NCBI GenBank assembly: GCA_020635795.1
Contig: JACJZD010000003.1
Span: forward strand, 1-64,000
Length of the DNA: 64,000 nt
Direction of reading: 5' to 3'
From: Flavobacteriales bacterium
GTDB lineage: Bacteria > Bacteroidota > Bacteroidia > Flavobacteriales_E > Vicingaceae
The notes under the pieces were generated by a model that saw only the letters and a list, made by a program, of their open reading frames with translations, did not search any database and was not told the DNA's origin. The position numbers and the translations under genes are program-made. Positions 41,338-52,014 of this stretch are shown here, one piece after another (positions within the stretch are counted from its first letter, which is position 1; every line of letters begins with the position of its first letter).

Positions 41338-43608
41338 ATGGGGAAAAGTAGAAAAGAAATAGATGCTTTAGAGTATCACGCGCAAGGTAAACCTGGTAAA
41401 ATTGAAGTTATACCAACAAAGCCATATAGTTCGCAAAGAGATTTGTCGTTGGCGTACTCTCCAGGGGTGGCTGTTCCCTGTTTAGAAATTGCAGCCAATC
41501 CAGAAGATGTATATAAATATACTGCTAAAGGGAACTTAGTTGCTGTAATTTCAAATGGTACGGCAGTGCTTGGCTTAGGTGATATAGGTGCTTTGGCATC
41601 AAAACCAGTGATGGAAGGGAAGGGGTTGTTGTTTAAAATATTTGCTGACATTGATGTTTTTGATATAGAAGTAGATGCTTCTGATGTTGATTTGTTTGTG
41701 AATACGGTTAAGGCAATAGCGCCAACATTTGGTGGCATTAATTTAGAAGATATAAAGGCTCCAGAATGTTTTGAAATTGAGCGTAGGTTAAAAGAAGAAT
41801 TAAACATTCCTTTGATGCACGATGACCAACATGGAACAGCAATTATTTCTTCTGCAGCTCTTTTAAATGCAATAGATTTAGCAGGTAAAAAAATAGGCGA
41901 TATAAAATTGGTAGTAAGTGGAGCAGGAGCATCAGCTGTTTCATGTACAAAACTATACATTACTTTAGGAGTTAACCCTAAAAATATTGTGATGTTGGAT
42001 AGCGACGGTGTAATTAGAGCTGATAGAAAGAATTTAGCAGAATCCAAAAAACAGTTTGCAACCAAACGTGATTTGAATACCTTGGAAGAGGCAATGAAAG
42101 ATGCAGACATGTTTTTAGGGCTTTCAAAAGGAGGAATATTAACTAAAAAAATGGTTCAGTCTATGGCTGCTAACCCTATTGTTTTTGCATTAGCTAATCC
42201 TGATCCAGAAATTCCGTACAAAGATGCAGTAGCAGCTAGAAAAGATATTATTATTGCAACTGGACGTTCAGATTACCCTAATCAGGTTAATAATGTTTTA
42301 GGATTTCCGTTTATTTTTAGAGGAGCTTTAGATGTAAGAGCTACCTGTATTAATGAGGAAATGAAACTTGCAGCAGTAAAAGCAATTGCTGCTTTGGCTA
42401 AAGAAACTGTTCCGGAAGAAGTTAACGAAGCTTATTCTGAAAAAAATATTGTATTTGGTAAAGATTTTATTATACCCAAACCTTTAGACCCAAGATTATT
42501 AACCTCTATTGCTCCAGCAGTTGCAAAAGCTGCAATCGACTCAGGTGTTGCTCAGTTTATTATTAAAGATTGGAACGAATATAAAGAGCAACTGGCTAAA
42601 CGACTTGGATTAGATAACAAGTTGCTTAAAAACATTACCCAAAAAGCAAAAAGAAGTCCTAAACGAGTGGTGTTTGCTGAGGCAGATAACTATAAAACCT
42701 TAAAAGCTGCAACAATAGTACATGATGAAGGTATTGCAAAACCGATTTTATTAGGTAAGCTTAAAAAAATTGAGGAGATAGCAAAAGAATTTAGTTTAGA
42801 TATTGAAGGCTTAACAATCATCGATCCAAGAAGTTCAAAAGAACAGGCAAGAAAAACCAAGTATGCTCAAATGCTATTTGAAAAAAGAAAACGTAGAGGA
42901 GTTACTTTAATGGAAGCACGCGACATGGTGCGAAGTAGAAATTATTTCGGTTCATGTATGGTTGAATTTGGTGATGCCGATGCATTAATTTCTGGATTGA
43001 CAAGAAATTATAGAAACACCATTCGTCCGGCGTTGCAAGTTATTGGTAAAGATGATACTACAAGTAAAATTGCAGGAATGTATATCATGTTTACCAAACA
43101 AGGTCCATTCTTTTTTGCTGATACAACCGTAAATGTCGATCCTACAGTTCAGGATATTGTTGATATTACACTGTTAACTGCAAAAATGGTGAAAAGGTTA
43201 AATATCGTTCCGCGAGTTGCATTATTGTCGTATTCAAATTTTGGATCTTCAGAAGAAAAAGACGCAATAAAAATGAGAGAAGCTGCTAAAATTTTACATG
43301 AGCAACATCCAGAACTGATTGTTGATGGAGAAATTCAAGCCAATTTTGCATTAAATACGGAGTTAAGAGATGAGATTTTCCCTTTCTCAGATTTATCAAA
43401 AAAGAATACCAATACATTGATATTCCCAAACTTATCATCTGGAAATATTGCTTATAAATTAATGCAAGAAATGGCAAATTTTGAAACCATCGGTCCAATT
43501 TTGTTGGGTATGAAAAAACCTGTTCATATTCTTCAATTAGGTAGTTCGGTTCGAGAAATTGTAAACATGGTAACTATTGCTGTTGCTGATGTTCAAACAC
43601 GAAAATAA
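41338..43608 (+). CDS. maeB: NADP-dependent malic enzyme with phosphotransacetylase-like domain
   Basis: MaeB oxidatively decarboxylates malate to pyruvate with NADP. The frame is open from 41224, but ATG 41338 (756 residues, MGKSRKEIDALEYHAQGKPG) matches the family start. Residues 1-430 are the malic enzyme (LAYSPGVAVPC, HDDQHGTAI, VVSGAGASAVSCTKL). Residues from about 430 to the end are a phosphotransacetylase-like domain (RVVFAEADNYKTLKAA, LSSGNIAYKLMQ), which in MaeB is thought to be regulatory, responding to acetyl-CoA. It lies 3 bases before ruvA. Confidence 0.97.
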   Translation: MGKSRKEIDALEYHAQGKPGKIEVIPTKPYSSQRDLSLAYSPGVAVPCLEIAANPEDVYKYTAKGNLVAVISNGTAVLGLGDIGALASKPVMEGKGLLFKIFADIDVFDIEVDASDVDLFVNTVKAIAPTFGGINLEDIKAPECFEIERRLKEELNIPLMHDDQHGTAIISSAALLNAIDLAGKKIGDIKLVVSGAGASAVSCTKLYITLGVNPKNIVMLDSDGVIRADRKNLAESKKQFATKRDLNTLEEAMKDADMFLGLSKGGILTKKMVQSMAANPIVFALANPDPEIPYKDAVAARKDIIIATGRSDYPNQVNNVLGFPFIFRGALDVRATCINEEMKLAAVKAIAALAKETVPEEVNEAYSEKNIVFGKDFIIPKPLDPRLLTSIAPAVAKAAIDSGVAQFIIKDWNEYKEQLAKRLGLDNKLLKNITQKAKRSPKRVVFAEADNYKTLKAATIVHDEGIAKPILLGKLKKIEEIAKEFSLDIEGLTIIDPRSSKEQARKTKYAQMLFEKRKRRGVTLMEARDMVRSRNYFGSCMVEFGDADALISGLTRNYRNTIRPALQVIGKDDTTSKIAGMYIMFTKQGPFFFADTTVNVDPTVQDIVDITLLTAKMVKRLNIVPRVALLSYSNFGSSEEKDAIKMREAAKILHEQHPELIVDGEIQANFALNTELRDEIFPFSDLSKKNTNTLIFPNLSSGNIAYKLMQEMANFETIGPILLGMKKPVHILQLGSSVREIVNMVTIAVADVQTRK

Positions 43609-43611
43609 ATT

Positions 43612-44196
43612 ATGATAGCTCAAATAAAAGGTAAATTAATAGAAAAAACACCAACTTATGTGGTGATAGATTGTGGTGGTGTCGGATACCAACTTCACAT
43701 TTCGTTAAATACATTTTCAAAAATTGGAAACGATGAAAGTTGTTTACTTTTTACGCACTTTGTAGTGCGCGAAGATGCCCATTTATTGTATGGATTTAAA
43801 GAAAAAAGTGAGAGAGAATTGTTTCGACAATTAATCTCAGTTTCAGGTGTTGGTTCGAGTACTGCAATGATGATTCTTTCATCACTTTCACCCGACGAAA
43901 CAAAAGCTGCAATTATTTCTGGAAATGTTAATGTGCTAAAAAGTGTTAAAGGCATTGGCTTAAAATCTGCAGAGCGAATTATAATTGATTTAAGAGATAA
44001 GATTGGGAAATCTTCTGACGGTAATGAAATTTTTTCAGCTTCATCAAACAATACTATCAAGGAAGAAGCGTTAAGTGCACTTGTTATGTTGGGTTTTTCA
44101 AAAATGCCAGCTGAGAAAGCATTGACTAAAATTATGGCAGAAACACCAAGTTTAACAGTAGAAGAGTTGATTAAACGAACCTTAAAAAGTCTTTAA
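43612..44196 (+). CDS. ruvA: Holliday junction branch migration protein RuvA
   Basis: RuvA binds Holliday junctions and loads the RuvB motor. The 194-residue protein has the OB-fold N-terminal domain (MIAQIKGKLIEKTPTYVVID), two helix-hairpin-helix motifs (ISVSGVGSSTAMMIL and VKGIGLKSAERIIIDL) and a C-terminal RuvB-binding three-helix domain from about residue 147. ruvB and ruvC are elsewhere. It is 17 bases upstream of sprA and probably in the same operon. Confidence 0.97.
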   Translation: MIAQIKGKLIEKTPTYVVIDCGGVGYQLHISLNTFSKIGNDESCLLFTHFVVREDAHLLYGFKEKSERELFRQLISVSGVGSSTAMMILSSLSPDETKAAIISGNVNVLKSVKGIGLKSAERIIIDLRDKIGKSSDGNEIFSASSNNTIKEEALSALVMLGFSKMPAEKALTKIMAETPSLTVEELIKRTLKSL

Positions 44197-44213
44197 TTAG
44201 CTAACGTTTAGTT

Positions 44214-47200
44214 TTGATAAATAGTAAAAAAACATATAATAATATTTTATTAATTGTGGGGTTATCAGTTTTGATAACCCTTGTTAACTATTTAGCAAAC
44301 CCTAGTTTGTCAAATGCTGTTCCTCACAACAATATGTTGGCATATAACATGGAAAATCCTTTGGATAGCCCAGAAATAGAATTGCCATTTCCATTTAAAG
44401 ATGGGGTAGGGAATCCTGATGAAAACAATAGTGGCGGACTATATTTAGATGACCCTTCAAATGTTGAAAAAGGTTTTGAATATGATTCCGAAACGGAGAA
44501 TTATAATTACTATGAAAAAGTTGGAGGAAAATATGTTAAATATCCTACTTACATGGATTTTGAGGAGTACATCAACTATGATTCAAAAAAGTCGCTTCAA
44601 AATTATTGGAGAGAAAAAGCTGCCGCTGATGATATCAACCAAACAAAAGGGTTTAGACCATCATTAACTGTAAAAGGTAAAGCATTTGATAGAATTTTTG
44701 GAGGAAACACCATTGATATTAGACCACAAGGTTCTGCTGAATTAACCTTTGGGCTCAATCGTTCTACTCGTGATAACCCTGCTTTACCTGCTAATCAACG
44801 AAGTACTACTACTTTCAATTTTGATCAAAAAATTCAATTAAATGTTGTTGGTAATATTGGTGAAAAATTAAAGCTATCTACAAGTTACAATACCGAAGCT
44901 ACATTTGATTTTGAAAATCAAATGAAAATTGAATATACTGGTTATGAAGATGAGATTATTCAAAAAATTGAAGCAGGGAACGTTTCTCTTCCTTTAAAGG
45001 GTTCCTTAATTACGGGTAGTCAAACGCTTTTTGGAGTTAAAACCGAATTAAAATTTGGAAGACTATATGTGACCAGTGTTCTTTCCCAAGAACGTGGTGA
45101 GAAAAAAGAAATTAATGTTCAGGGAGGGGCTCAAATTCAAGTTTACGAAAAACCTGCTTCAGATTATGAGGATAATAAACATTACTTTTTATCTCATTAT
45201 TTTAGGGATAACTACGAAAGTTTTTTGTCTTCGCCACCAGTAATCAATTCTAGAGCAAATATTATAAAAGTTGAGGTTTGGACATCGAACATTAATAACG
45301 CCATTGAAAACACCAAGAATATTATTGGGTTTATGGATTTGGGAGAAGCTACTCAAAACAACATCTATAACGATGCTTTAGTAACTGATGCGAATATTAG
45401 TCCAAACACCAATTTTCCATTCAATACGGCAAATAATTTGTATGATAACCTAAATTCGGGATATTTTAATAAGGATTCTATCAGGGGATTTGTGTCATCT
45501 AGTCAGGCATTGGAATTTTTAAATTTCGAAAACGGAACAGATTTTGAAAAATATGAAAATGCTAGGTTGCTTAATCCTTCAGAATATACTTTAAACCCGC
45601 AGTTGGGTTATATCTCTTTAAACTCAACCTTACAACCAGACCAAATTTTATGTGTTGCATTTCAGTATACCCTTGATGGACAAGTGTATCAAGTAGGTGA
45701 ATTTTCAACAGATGGTATTGCAGGGCAAGATGCACTTTATGTTAAGTTGTTAAAAGCTTCAATCTTAAATACCAATTTACCAACTTGGGATTTAATGATG
45801 AAAAACGTTTATGCATTGGGGGCATACAATATTTCTCCAACCGATTTCTTTCTAAATATTGATTATTTAAATCCAGCAACAGGGGTTCAAATACCATTTA
45901 TTCCCGAAGATAATTTAAGTGATTTACCCATTATTGGGTTAATGAACTTGGATAGATTAAACAATAACAATCAGGCTAGCCCTGATGGGGTTTTTGACTT
46001 TATCAATGGTATAACCATTAATGCAAATACTGGTAGAGTGTATTTTCCAGTTCTTGAACCGTTTGGGGCACATTTAAGGTCAAAATTTGTTAATCCTGCA
46101 ACAGCCGATAAATACGCGTTTGATTCATTGTATACCACTACCCAAATTTTAGCAAAACAAGATGTAAATAAAAACAGGTTTACAATAAAAGGTAAATATT
46201 CATCTTCATCAAGTGCCGATATTTCGTTGAATGCATTAAATGTTCCTCAAGGTTCTGTTGTTGTAACTGCTGGAGGGGCTACCTTGACTGAAAATGTTGA
46301 TTATACCGTGGATTATAATTTAGGTAGAGTAAAAATTATTAATGATGGTATTTTACAGTCAGGAACACCAATAAAAATTTCGTTAGAAAGCCAGTCGTTG
46401 TTTAATATTCAAACTAAAACCTTAATGGGAACTAGGTTGGATTATAGAATTAGTGAGAAATTCAATATTGGTGGTACGGTAATAAATTTATCAGAGCGAC
46501 CACTAACTCCTAAAATTAACTTGGGTGATGAACCAATAAATAATACCATTTATGGTTTTGATTTAACCTATTCAACTGACGCTCCTTTTTTAACAAGATG
46601 GGCAGATAAACTTCCTATTTATAGTACCAAAGAAAAATCAACATTAACCATAGAGGGAGAGTTTGCTCATTTGCTACCAGGTAATCCTTCGGCAATTAGC
46701 AAGGCAGGTACAGCTTATTTAGATGATTTTGAAGGTAGTCAATCAACCATAGATTTATCAACTTTTACGATGTGGAACTTAGCTAGTACACCACAAGGTC
46801 AACCCGATTTGTTTCCTGAAGGTGATGGGCCAATATCAAATACACTTGCTTATGGGTTTAACAGAGCAAAATTTGCTTGGTATGTAATTGACCCTTTGTT
46901 TTGGAGAAATGATTCGAGAACTCCTCCACACATCCAAAGTAACCCTAATATGCAGTCGAACCACTACATGAGAGAGGTGTTGCAAACGGAGGTTTTTCCT
47001 AATAAGAGTTTAACCAATGGTATAATTACCAATATGCCAATTTTAGATTTTGCTTTTTATCCTAATGAGAGAGGTCCGTACAATTTTGATGATGGTACTT
47101 CTTTGGGAGCGGGTATTGCTCCTGATGGAACATTGGTAAACCCTACTACTCGTTGGGGAGGTGTAATGAGAAGAATTGAAACTACCGATTTTGAATCATC

Positions 47201-50200
47201 GAATGTCGAGTTTATTCAGTTTTGGGTGATGGACCCGTTTAATGATGAAGATGGAAACCCCGCTCATGGTGGAGGGCAGTTGTATTTTAATTTGGGTAAT
47301 ATATCAGAAGATATCTTAAAAGATTCTAGAAAAAGTTTTGAAAATGGATTGCCAATTTCGGCTATTGATTATTCAACAGGAGCAAATGCCAATTTAGTTG
47401 ATACTACTATTTGGGGTAGAGTGCCAAAAGTACAAGCATTGGTTAATGCCTTTGATAATACACCTTCAACTAGACCATTTCAAGATGTAGGTTATGATGG
47501 TTTCAATGATGCTGATGAAGCCGCTTTTTTTGGTACTGCATTTGGTACTGACCCTTCTGCCGATAATTACCACCATTATAGAGGTTCTGATTTTGATGCT
47601 GCAGGAACAGACATTCTTACTCGATATAAAAAATTTAATGGACCAGAGGGAAACTCACCTACATCCGCACAGTACACAGAATCGTATTCTACATCGGCTA
47701 CAACTCGACCTAATGTAGAGGATATCAACCTAAATAATAACCTTGATTTTAAAGAAAGTTATTATCAATATGTGGTAAACTTAAGTCCGTCACAAGTTAA
47801 TCCAAATAATGTAGGTAACAATTACATAACAAATGTTCTCGAAACTACTGTACGAACTCCTAACGGACAAACTCGAAACATTAGATGGTATCAGTTTAAA
47901 ATTCCTATTCGAGAGCCTGAAAAAGTGGTTGGAAATATTCAGGATTTTAAGTCCATTCGTTTTATGAGAATGTTTATGAAAGGATTTAATGAAAAGGTAA
48001 TTCTGCGTTTTGCGCAATTAGAATTAGTTCGGGGAGAATGGAGAAAATACGATGGTAGTTTGTTAAGTTTAGGAGATTATATAGGTACAGATGATAATAC
48101 TACTTCCTTTATAATTTCGGCAGTTAATATTGAAGAAAATAGTAGTAAAACACCAGTTAATTATGTTATTCCTCCAGGAATTTTAAGAGAAATAAATCCT
48201 AATCCAACAAGTAACAATACAGGGTTGAATCAATTAAATGAGCAAGCACTTTCATTAAGTGTTTGTAACTTAAAAGATGGAGATGCTAGAGCAGGATTTA
48301 AGATTATGGACATTGACATCCGTAGGTACAAAAAGATGAAAATGTTTATCCATGCCGAACAAAGTAATCCTGCAAAACCGTTGAATGATAATGATTTAAC
48401 CGTTTTTATAAGAATGGGAACGGATTTCAACAACAACTATTATGAATATGAAGTTCCATTAAAAGTTACTCCTGCAGGATATTACAATAAAGATATTGAA
48501 TCCGACCAATATTCTGTTTGGCCTGAAGCCAATAATATAGATTTAACTTTTACGAAGTTAACTGATTTGAAGTTGAAACGGAATCAGTTGATGTCCGACC
48601 CACAATCGGGAGTTAATATTATTAAAGCTTATGAAGAAGAAGATGGTGACAATAAGATAAAGGTCAAAGGTAATCCGAACTTAGCTGAGGTTAGAGTATT
48701 TATGATTGGTATTAGAAATAATAAACAGTCATCGCTCCGACCAGGTGATGATGGGTTGGAAAAGTGTGCTGAAATTTGGGTGAATGAGCTAAGAATGACA
48801 GATTTTGATAACGAAGGAGGTTGGGCAGCACAAGCACGTATGACAGCTCAAATTGCAGATTTAGGAAATGTAACTTTGGCAGGAAGCTACTCCACACCAG
48901 GTTTTGGAAGTATTCAGCAAAAGTTAAACGAACGTCAAATTGTTACCAAAAAAAGTTATGATTTATCTACAGGTGTTGAGTTAGGTAAATTTATTCCTGA
49001 AAAAGTGGGGATTAGTTTGCCGATGTATTTTAGCCAAACGGAGGGTAAAATAACTCCAAAATACAATCCGCTTGACCCAGATATTTTGCTAAATGAACTT
49101 TTAGATAATAATGATTTTTCTCAAGAGTATAGAGATTCTGTAGGTTTTAGAACAGAAGAATACATGAAACGAAAAAGCATCAATTTTACCAATGTTCGTA
49201 AGCTGAGACCAAAAGGGCAAACAAAAGCTCATTTTTATGATGTTTCAAACTTATCTTTCAATTTTGGCTACTCAAATTCTTACATGAGAAATGCAGAAAC
49301 CCAATTTGATACTAAGAAAAACTACAAAGGAGGTATAGCTTATGGTTTTAGTAATAATCCAAAAAACTATACGCCATTTAGCGACTCAAAAATTGGCAAG
49401 AAAAAAGCATTTACTTTTATTAAAGATTTTAATTTTTATTTAGCACCAAAACAACTTACCTTCCAAACAGATGTTGATAGGATGTATTCCGAGCGAAGAG
49501 CAAGAAATAATACTGGATTTGCTTTCGAGATGCCAACATATTATCAAAAATACTTCTATTGGAATAGGGTGTATGCCTTAAAATTTGATTTAACTAAAGC
49601 ACTTACTTTCAACTTTAATGCCACCAATAAGGCATCTATCAACGAGCCGTTAACAGCTCAAGGTCGAGTTAACAAAGATTATAAAGATGAGTATCAAAAT
49701 TGGAAAGACACCGTTTATCAAAGTTTTAGAGAAGGAGGTATTAACACCAATTATCATCATTCGTTTAGTTTTAATTACGAAATTCCTATTGCAAAAATCC
49801 CGTATTTAGATTTTATTACACTTTCAACATCATACAATGGCGATTTTGATTGGCAAAGAGCACCTATTGGAGCAGATAGTTTAGGTCATACTATCCAGAA
49901 TTCAAATACATTGGCATTTAATGCCCAACTAAACATGGGTAAATTTTACAATCAATTTAAGTATTTGAAAGACATTGAAAAACGTTCTAATGAACGTCAA
50001 CAAAGGCGTGCTTTAGATAGAAGAAAACCAGATAAAACTAAAACTCAGGCAGACAATGCTAAAGTTAAAGGGTGGGCTATTGGAGTTCCTCCTGCAACAA
50101 TTCAGTTTGAAACAAAAAAGTTTAAAGATTCAGATACTTCAAAAGTGGAAATGTGGAGAAAATTATTGCCATTTTCGCCAATAGACCATATTGTGTTGTT

Positions 50201-51539
50201 TATGATGAGTCCGAAAAATATATCTGGAACTTATACAAAAAATAGAGGGACATTGTTGCCAGGTTATTATCAAGAAACATCAATTCTAGGGTTTAATCCA
50301 AATTTTTCAGCTCCAGGATTTAATTTTGTTTCAGGTATTCAGGAAGATGATTTTGCTGTTCGAGCCTATGAAAGAGATTGGTTGGTACCAAATGCTTCAT
50401 TACTTTATACCTATAATACTACTTATAAAGAGGAGTATAATTTAAGAGCAACTATAAACCCGTTAAAAAACCTGAGAATTCAATTAACCATGAATAGAAA
50501 CTATGCTACTAATATGGCTAGACAGTTTTTCTGGAACGATTCTTTAAATAGTGGAAATGGCGATTATGAATTTGCACGACCAATTGAGACGGGTAATTTT
50601 AGTATGTCGTATGTTTCTATATTTACGGCGTTTAGCGGTGATGAAGAAGGAACTTGGAACTCTGATGTGTTTGATAATTTCTTAAAAAACAGAGCAATTA
50701 TTTCTAGGCGTAGAGGAGCAGATAATCCCAATTCAAATGGCTTTGTTGGTGATTATAGCGATGGTTATAGTGGTACGGCTCAAGATGTTTTAATACCAAC
50801 GTTTATTTCTGCATATTCTGGCTCCGATCCAAATAGTGCATCGCTAAAAGATTTTGATAAATACATACCAATTCCCAACTGGAGAATTACTTATGATGGA
50901 TTAGAGAAAATCCCAATTTTAAATCGTGCGTTTAAGAAAATCAGTTTGAATCATTCGTATAGATCTACTTTTAATGTAAGTTCGTTTACAACCAATTTAT
51001 TTCATGTGCCCGATGGTAATGCTCGAAATGTTGAAAATAATTTTATTCCAGCATTACAAATATCTTCAGTATCTATTACTGAGCAATTCGGACCTTTATT
51101 AGGTGTAGATGTAACTTTAGAGAATAACATCTTAATTAAAGTAGAATACAAAAAAGATAGAAATGCTTCGTTAAGTATGGCAAATAATCAAATTACTGAG
51201 GTTAAAGGTAACGAGTGGAGTATTGGTTCTGGATATACGTTTAGACAAATTCGTGTGCCATTTATAAAACGAAGAATACAAAGTGATATAGATACTAGAG
51301 TCGATTTCTCTTTAAGAAACAACAATACTATTATTCGTAAAATAGTAGAGGGTGTTAATCAGTTAACAAGTGGACAAAGTATATTTTCTGTTAAGTTTAC
51401 TGCAGATTATAAAATTAGTCAGAAACTTAATTTTAGATTGTTCTACGATTACATCGCAACAAATCCTTTAATATCAACTACTTTCCCAACTACCAATACC
51501 AATGCAGGGTTTAGTTTAAGGTTTATATTATCTCAATAA
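44214..51539 (+). CDS. sprA: T9SS outer-membrane translocon protein SprA (Sov)
   Basis: SprA is the very large outer-membrane barrel through which type IX secretion substrates leave the periplasm; it is also needed for gliding in Flavobacterium. The 2441-residue protein starts at TTG 44214 with a hydrophobic N-terminal segment (residues about 8-28, NNILLIVGLSVLITLVNYLA). It has long repeated beta-rich segments, TonB-plug-like turns, a stretch with FEGSQSTIDLS, and a C-terminal aromatic strand (NAGFSLRFILSQ). Length and the maeB-ruvA-sprA-gcvH context match the family. A cargo protein with a T9SS signal is encoded at 62.2 kb. A possible -7 box TAGTTTTG overlaps the start codon, which could mean the true start is slightly different. 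Confidence 0.96.
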   Translation: MINSKKTYNNILLIVGLSVLITLVNYLANPSLSNAVPHNNMLAYNMENPLDSPEIELPFPFKDGVGNPDENNSGGLYLDDPSNVEKGFEYDSETENYNYYEKVGGKYVKYPTYMDFEEYINYDSKKSLQNYWREKAAADDINQTKGFRPSLTVKGKAFDRIFGGNTIDIRPQGSAELTFGLNRSTRDNPALPANQRSTTTFNFDQKIQLNVVGNIGEKLKLSTSYNTEATFDFENQMKIEYTGYEDEIIQKIEAGNVSLPLKGSLITGSQTLFGVKTELKFGRLYVTSVLSQERGEKKEINVQGGAQIQVYEKPASDYEDNKHYFLSHYFRDNYESFLSSPPVINSRANIIKVEVWTSNINNAIENTKNIIGFMDLGEATQNNIYNDALVTDANISPNTNFPFNTANNLYDNLNSGYFNKDSIRGFVSSSQALEFLNFENGTDFEKYENARLLNPSEYTLNPQLGYISLNSTLQPDQILCVAFQYTLDGQVYQVGEFSTDGIAGQDALYVKLLKASILNTNLPTWDLMMKNVYALGAYNISPTDFFLNIDYLNPATGVQIPFIPEDNLSDLPIIGLMNLDRLNNNNQASPDGVFDFINGITINANTGRVYFPVLEPFGAHLRSKFVNPATADKYAFDSLYTTTQILAKQDVNKNRFTIKGKYSSSSSADISLNALNVPQGSVVVTAGGATLTENVDYTVDYNLGRVKIINDGILQSGTPIKISLESQSLFNIQTKTLMGTRLDYRISEKFNIGGTVINLSERPLTPKINLGDEPINNTIYGFDLTYSTDAPFLTRWADKLPIYSTKEKSTLTIEGEFAHLLPGNPSAISKAGTAYLDDFEGSQSTIDLSTFTMWNLASTPQGQPDLFPEGDGPISNTLAYGFNRAKFAWYVIDPLFWRNDSRTPPHIQSNPNMQSNHYMREVLQTEVFPNKSLTNGIITNMPILDFAFYPNERGPYNFDDGTSLGAGIAPDGTLVNPTTRWGGVMRRIETTDFESSNVEFIQFWVMDPFNDEDGNPAHGGGQLYFNLGNISEDILKDSRKSFENGLPISAIDYSTGANANLVDTTIWGRVPKVQALVNAFDNTPSTRPFQDVGYDGFNDADEAAFFGTAFGTDPSADNYHHYRGSDFDAAGTDILTRYKKFNGPEGNSPTSAQYTESYSTSATTRPNVEDINLNNNLDFKESYYQYVVNLSPSQVNPNNVGNNYITNVLETTVRTPNGQTRNIRWYQFKIPIREPEKVVGNIQDFKSIRFMRMFMKGFNEKVILRFAQLELVRGEWRKYDGSLLSLGDYIGTDDNTTSFIISAVNIEENSSKTPVNYVIPPGILREINPNPTSNNTGLNQLNEQALSLSVCNLKDGDARAGFKIMDIDIRRYKKMKMFIHAEQSNPAKPLNDNDLTVFIRMGTDFNNNYYEYEVPLKVTPAGYYNKDIESDQYSVWPEANNIDLTFTKLTDLKLKRNQLMSDPQSGVNIIKAYEEEDGDNKIKVKGNPNLAEVRVFMIGIRNNKQSSLRPGDDGLEKCAEIWVNELRMTDFDNEGGWAAQARMTAQIADLGNVTLAGSYSTPGFGSIQQKLNERQIVTKKSYDLSTGVELGKFIPEKVGISLPMYFSQTEGKITPKYNPLDPDILLNELLDNNDFSQEYRDSVGFRTEEYMKRKSINFTNVRKLRPKGQTKAHFYDVSNLSFNFGYSNSYMRNAETQFDTKKNYKGGIAYGFSNNPKNYTPFSDSKIGKKKAFTFIKDFNFYLAPKQLTFQTDVDRMYSERRARNNTGFAFEMPTYYQKYFYWNRVYALKFDLTKALTFNFNATNKASINEPLTAQGRVNKDYKDEYQNWKDTVYQSFREGGINTNYHHSFSFNYEIPIAKIPYLDFITLSTSYNGDFDWQRAPIGADSLGHTIQNSNTLAFNAQLNMGKFYNQFKYLKDIEKRSNERQQRRALDRRKPDKTKTQADNAKVKGWAIGVPPATIQFETKKFKDSDTSKVEMWRKLLPFSPIDHIVLFMMSPKNISGTYTKNRGTLLPGYYQETSILGFNPNFSAPGFNFVSGIQEDDFAVRAYERDWLVPNASLLYTYNTTYKEEYNLRATINPLKNLRIQLTMNRNYATNMARQFFWNDSLNSGNGDYEFARPIETGNFSMSYVSIFTAFSGDEEGTWNSDVFDNFLKNRAIISRRRGADNPNSNGFVGDYSDGYSGTAQDVLIPTFISAYSGSDPNSASLKDFDKYIPIPNWRITYDGLEKIPILNRAFKKISLNHSYRSTFNVSSFTTNLFHVPDGNARNVENNFIPALQISSVSITEQFGPLLGVDVTLENNILIKVEYKKDRNASLSMANNQITEVKGNEWSIGSGYTFRQIRVPFIKRRIQSDIDTRVDFSLRNNNTIIRKIVEGVNQLTSGQSIFSVKFTADYKISQKLNFRLFYDYIATNPLISTTFPTTNTNAGFSLRFILSQ

Positions 51540-51565
51540 CGGTTAATAATTTGTCAAAGATTGTA

Positions 51566-51596
51566 CTTGATAAATTCTAAATAATAAATACTTTTA
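51566..51596 (+). promoter_or_regulatory. Promoter of gcvH
   Basis: CTTG (51566-51569) is followed after 19 bases by TACTTTTA (51589-51596), a near-consensus pair. The leader of about 35 bases contains repeated ATCAATTAT units. Confidence 0.5.
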
Positions 51597-51636
51597 TACG
51601 CAATTATCAATTATATAATATCAATTATCATTTAAA

Positions 51637-52014
51637 ATGAATATTCCATCAGAATTAAAGTACACCAAAGACCACGAGTGGGTTAAAATAGAAGGCGATG
51701 TTGCCATTATAGGAATTACCGATTTTGCTCAAGGAGAATTAGGTGATATCGTTTATGTAGAAGTTGAAACAGAAGGTGATACCCTTGACCAAGAGGCTAC
51801 TTTTGGTACTGTTGAAGCAGTAAAAACAGTGTCTGATTTGTTTATGCCAGTATCGGGTGAGGTAATTGAGTTTAATAAAGGCTTAGAAAGAAACCCTGAA
51901 ACCGTTAATACAGACCCTTATGGAGCTGGTTGGATGATTAAAGTTAAAATGACCAATTCATCTGAAGCAAGCGGTTTATTGTCTGCAGATCAGTATAAAG
52001 CTTTAATAGGATAA
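51637..52014 (+). CDS. gcvH: Glycine cleavage system H protein
   Basis: GcvH carries lipoate-bound intermediates between the P, T and L proteins of glycine cleavage. The 125-residue protein has the usual fold with YTKDHEWVKIEGDVAIIGIT at the N-terminus and the lipoyl lysine Lys63 in GTVEAVKTVSDLFMPVSG, then ERNPETVNTDPYGAGWMIK. gcvP and gcvT are not in the window. The VanZ-like gene follows by overlap. Confidence 0.98.
   Translation: MNIPSELKYTKDHEWVKIEGDVAIIGITDFAQGELGDIVYVEVETEGDTLDQEATFGTVEAVKTVSDLFMPVSGEVIEFNKGLERNPETVNTDPYGAGWMIKVKMTNSSEASGLLSADQYKALIG

Noticed and set aside
41376..42110. 244-codon minus-strand frame opposite maeB
   Set aside because: maeB is complete and conserved here; the opposite frame is low-complexity and lacks a gene context.
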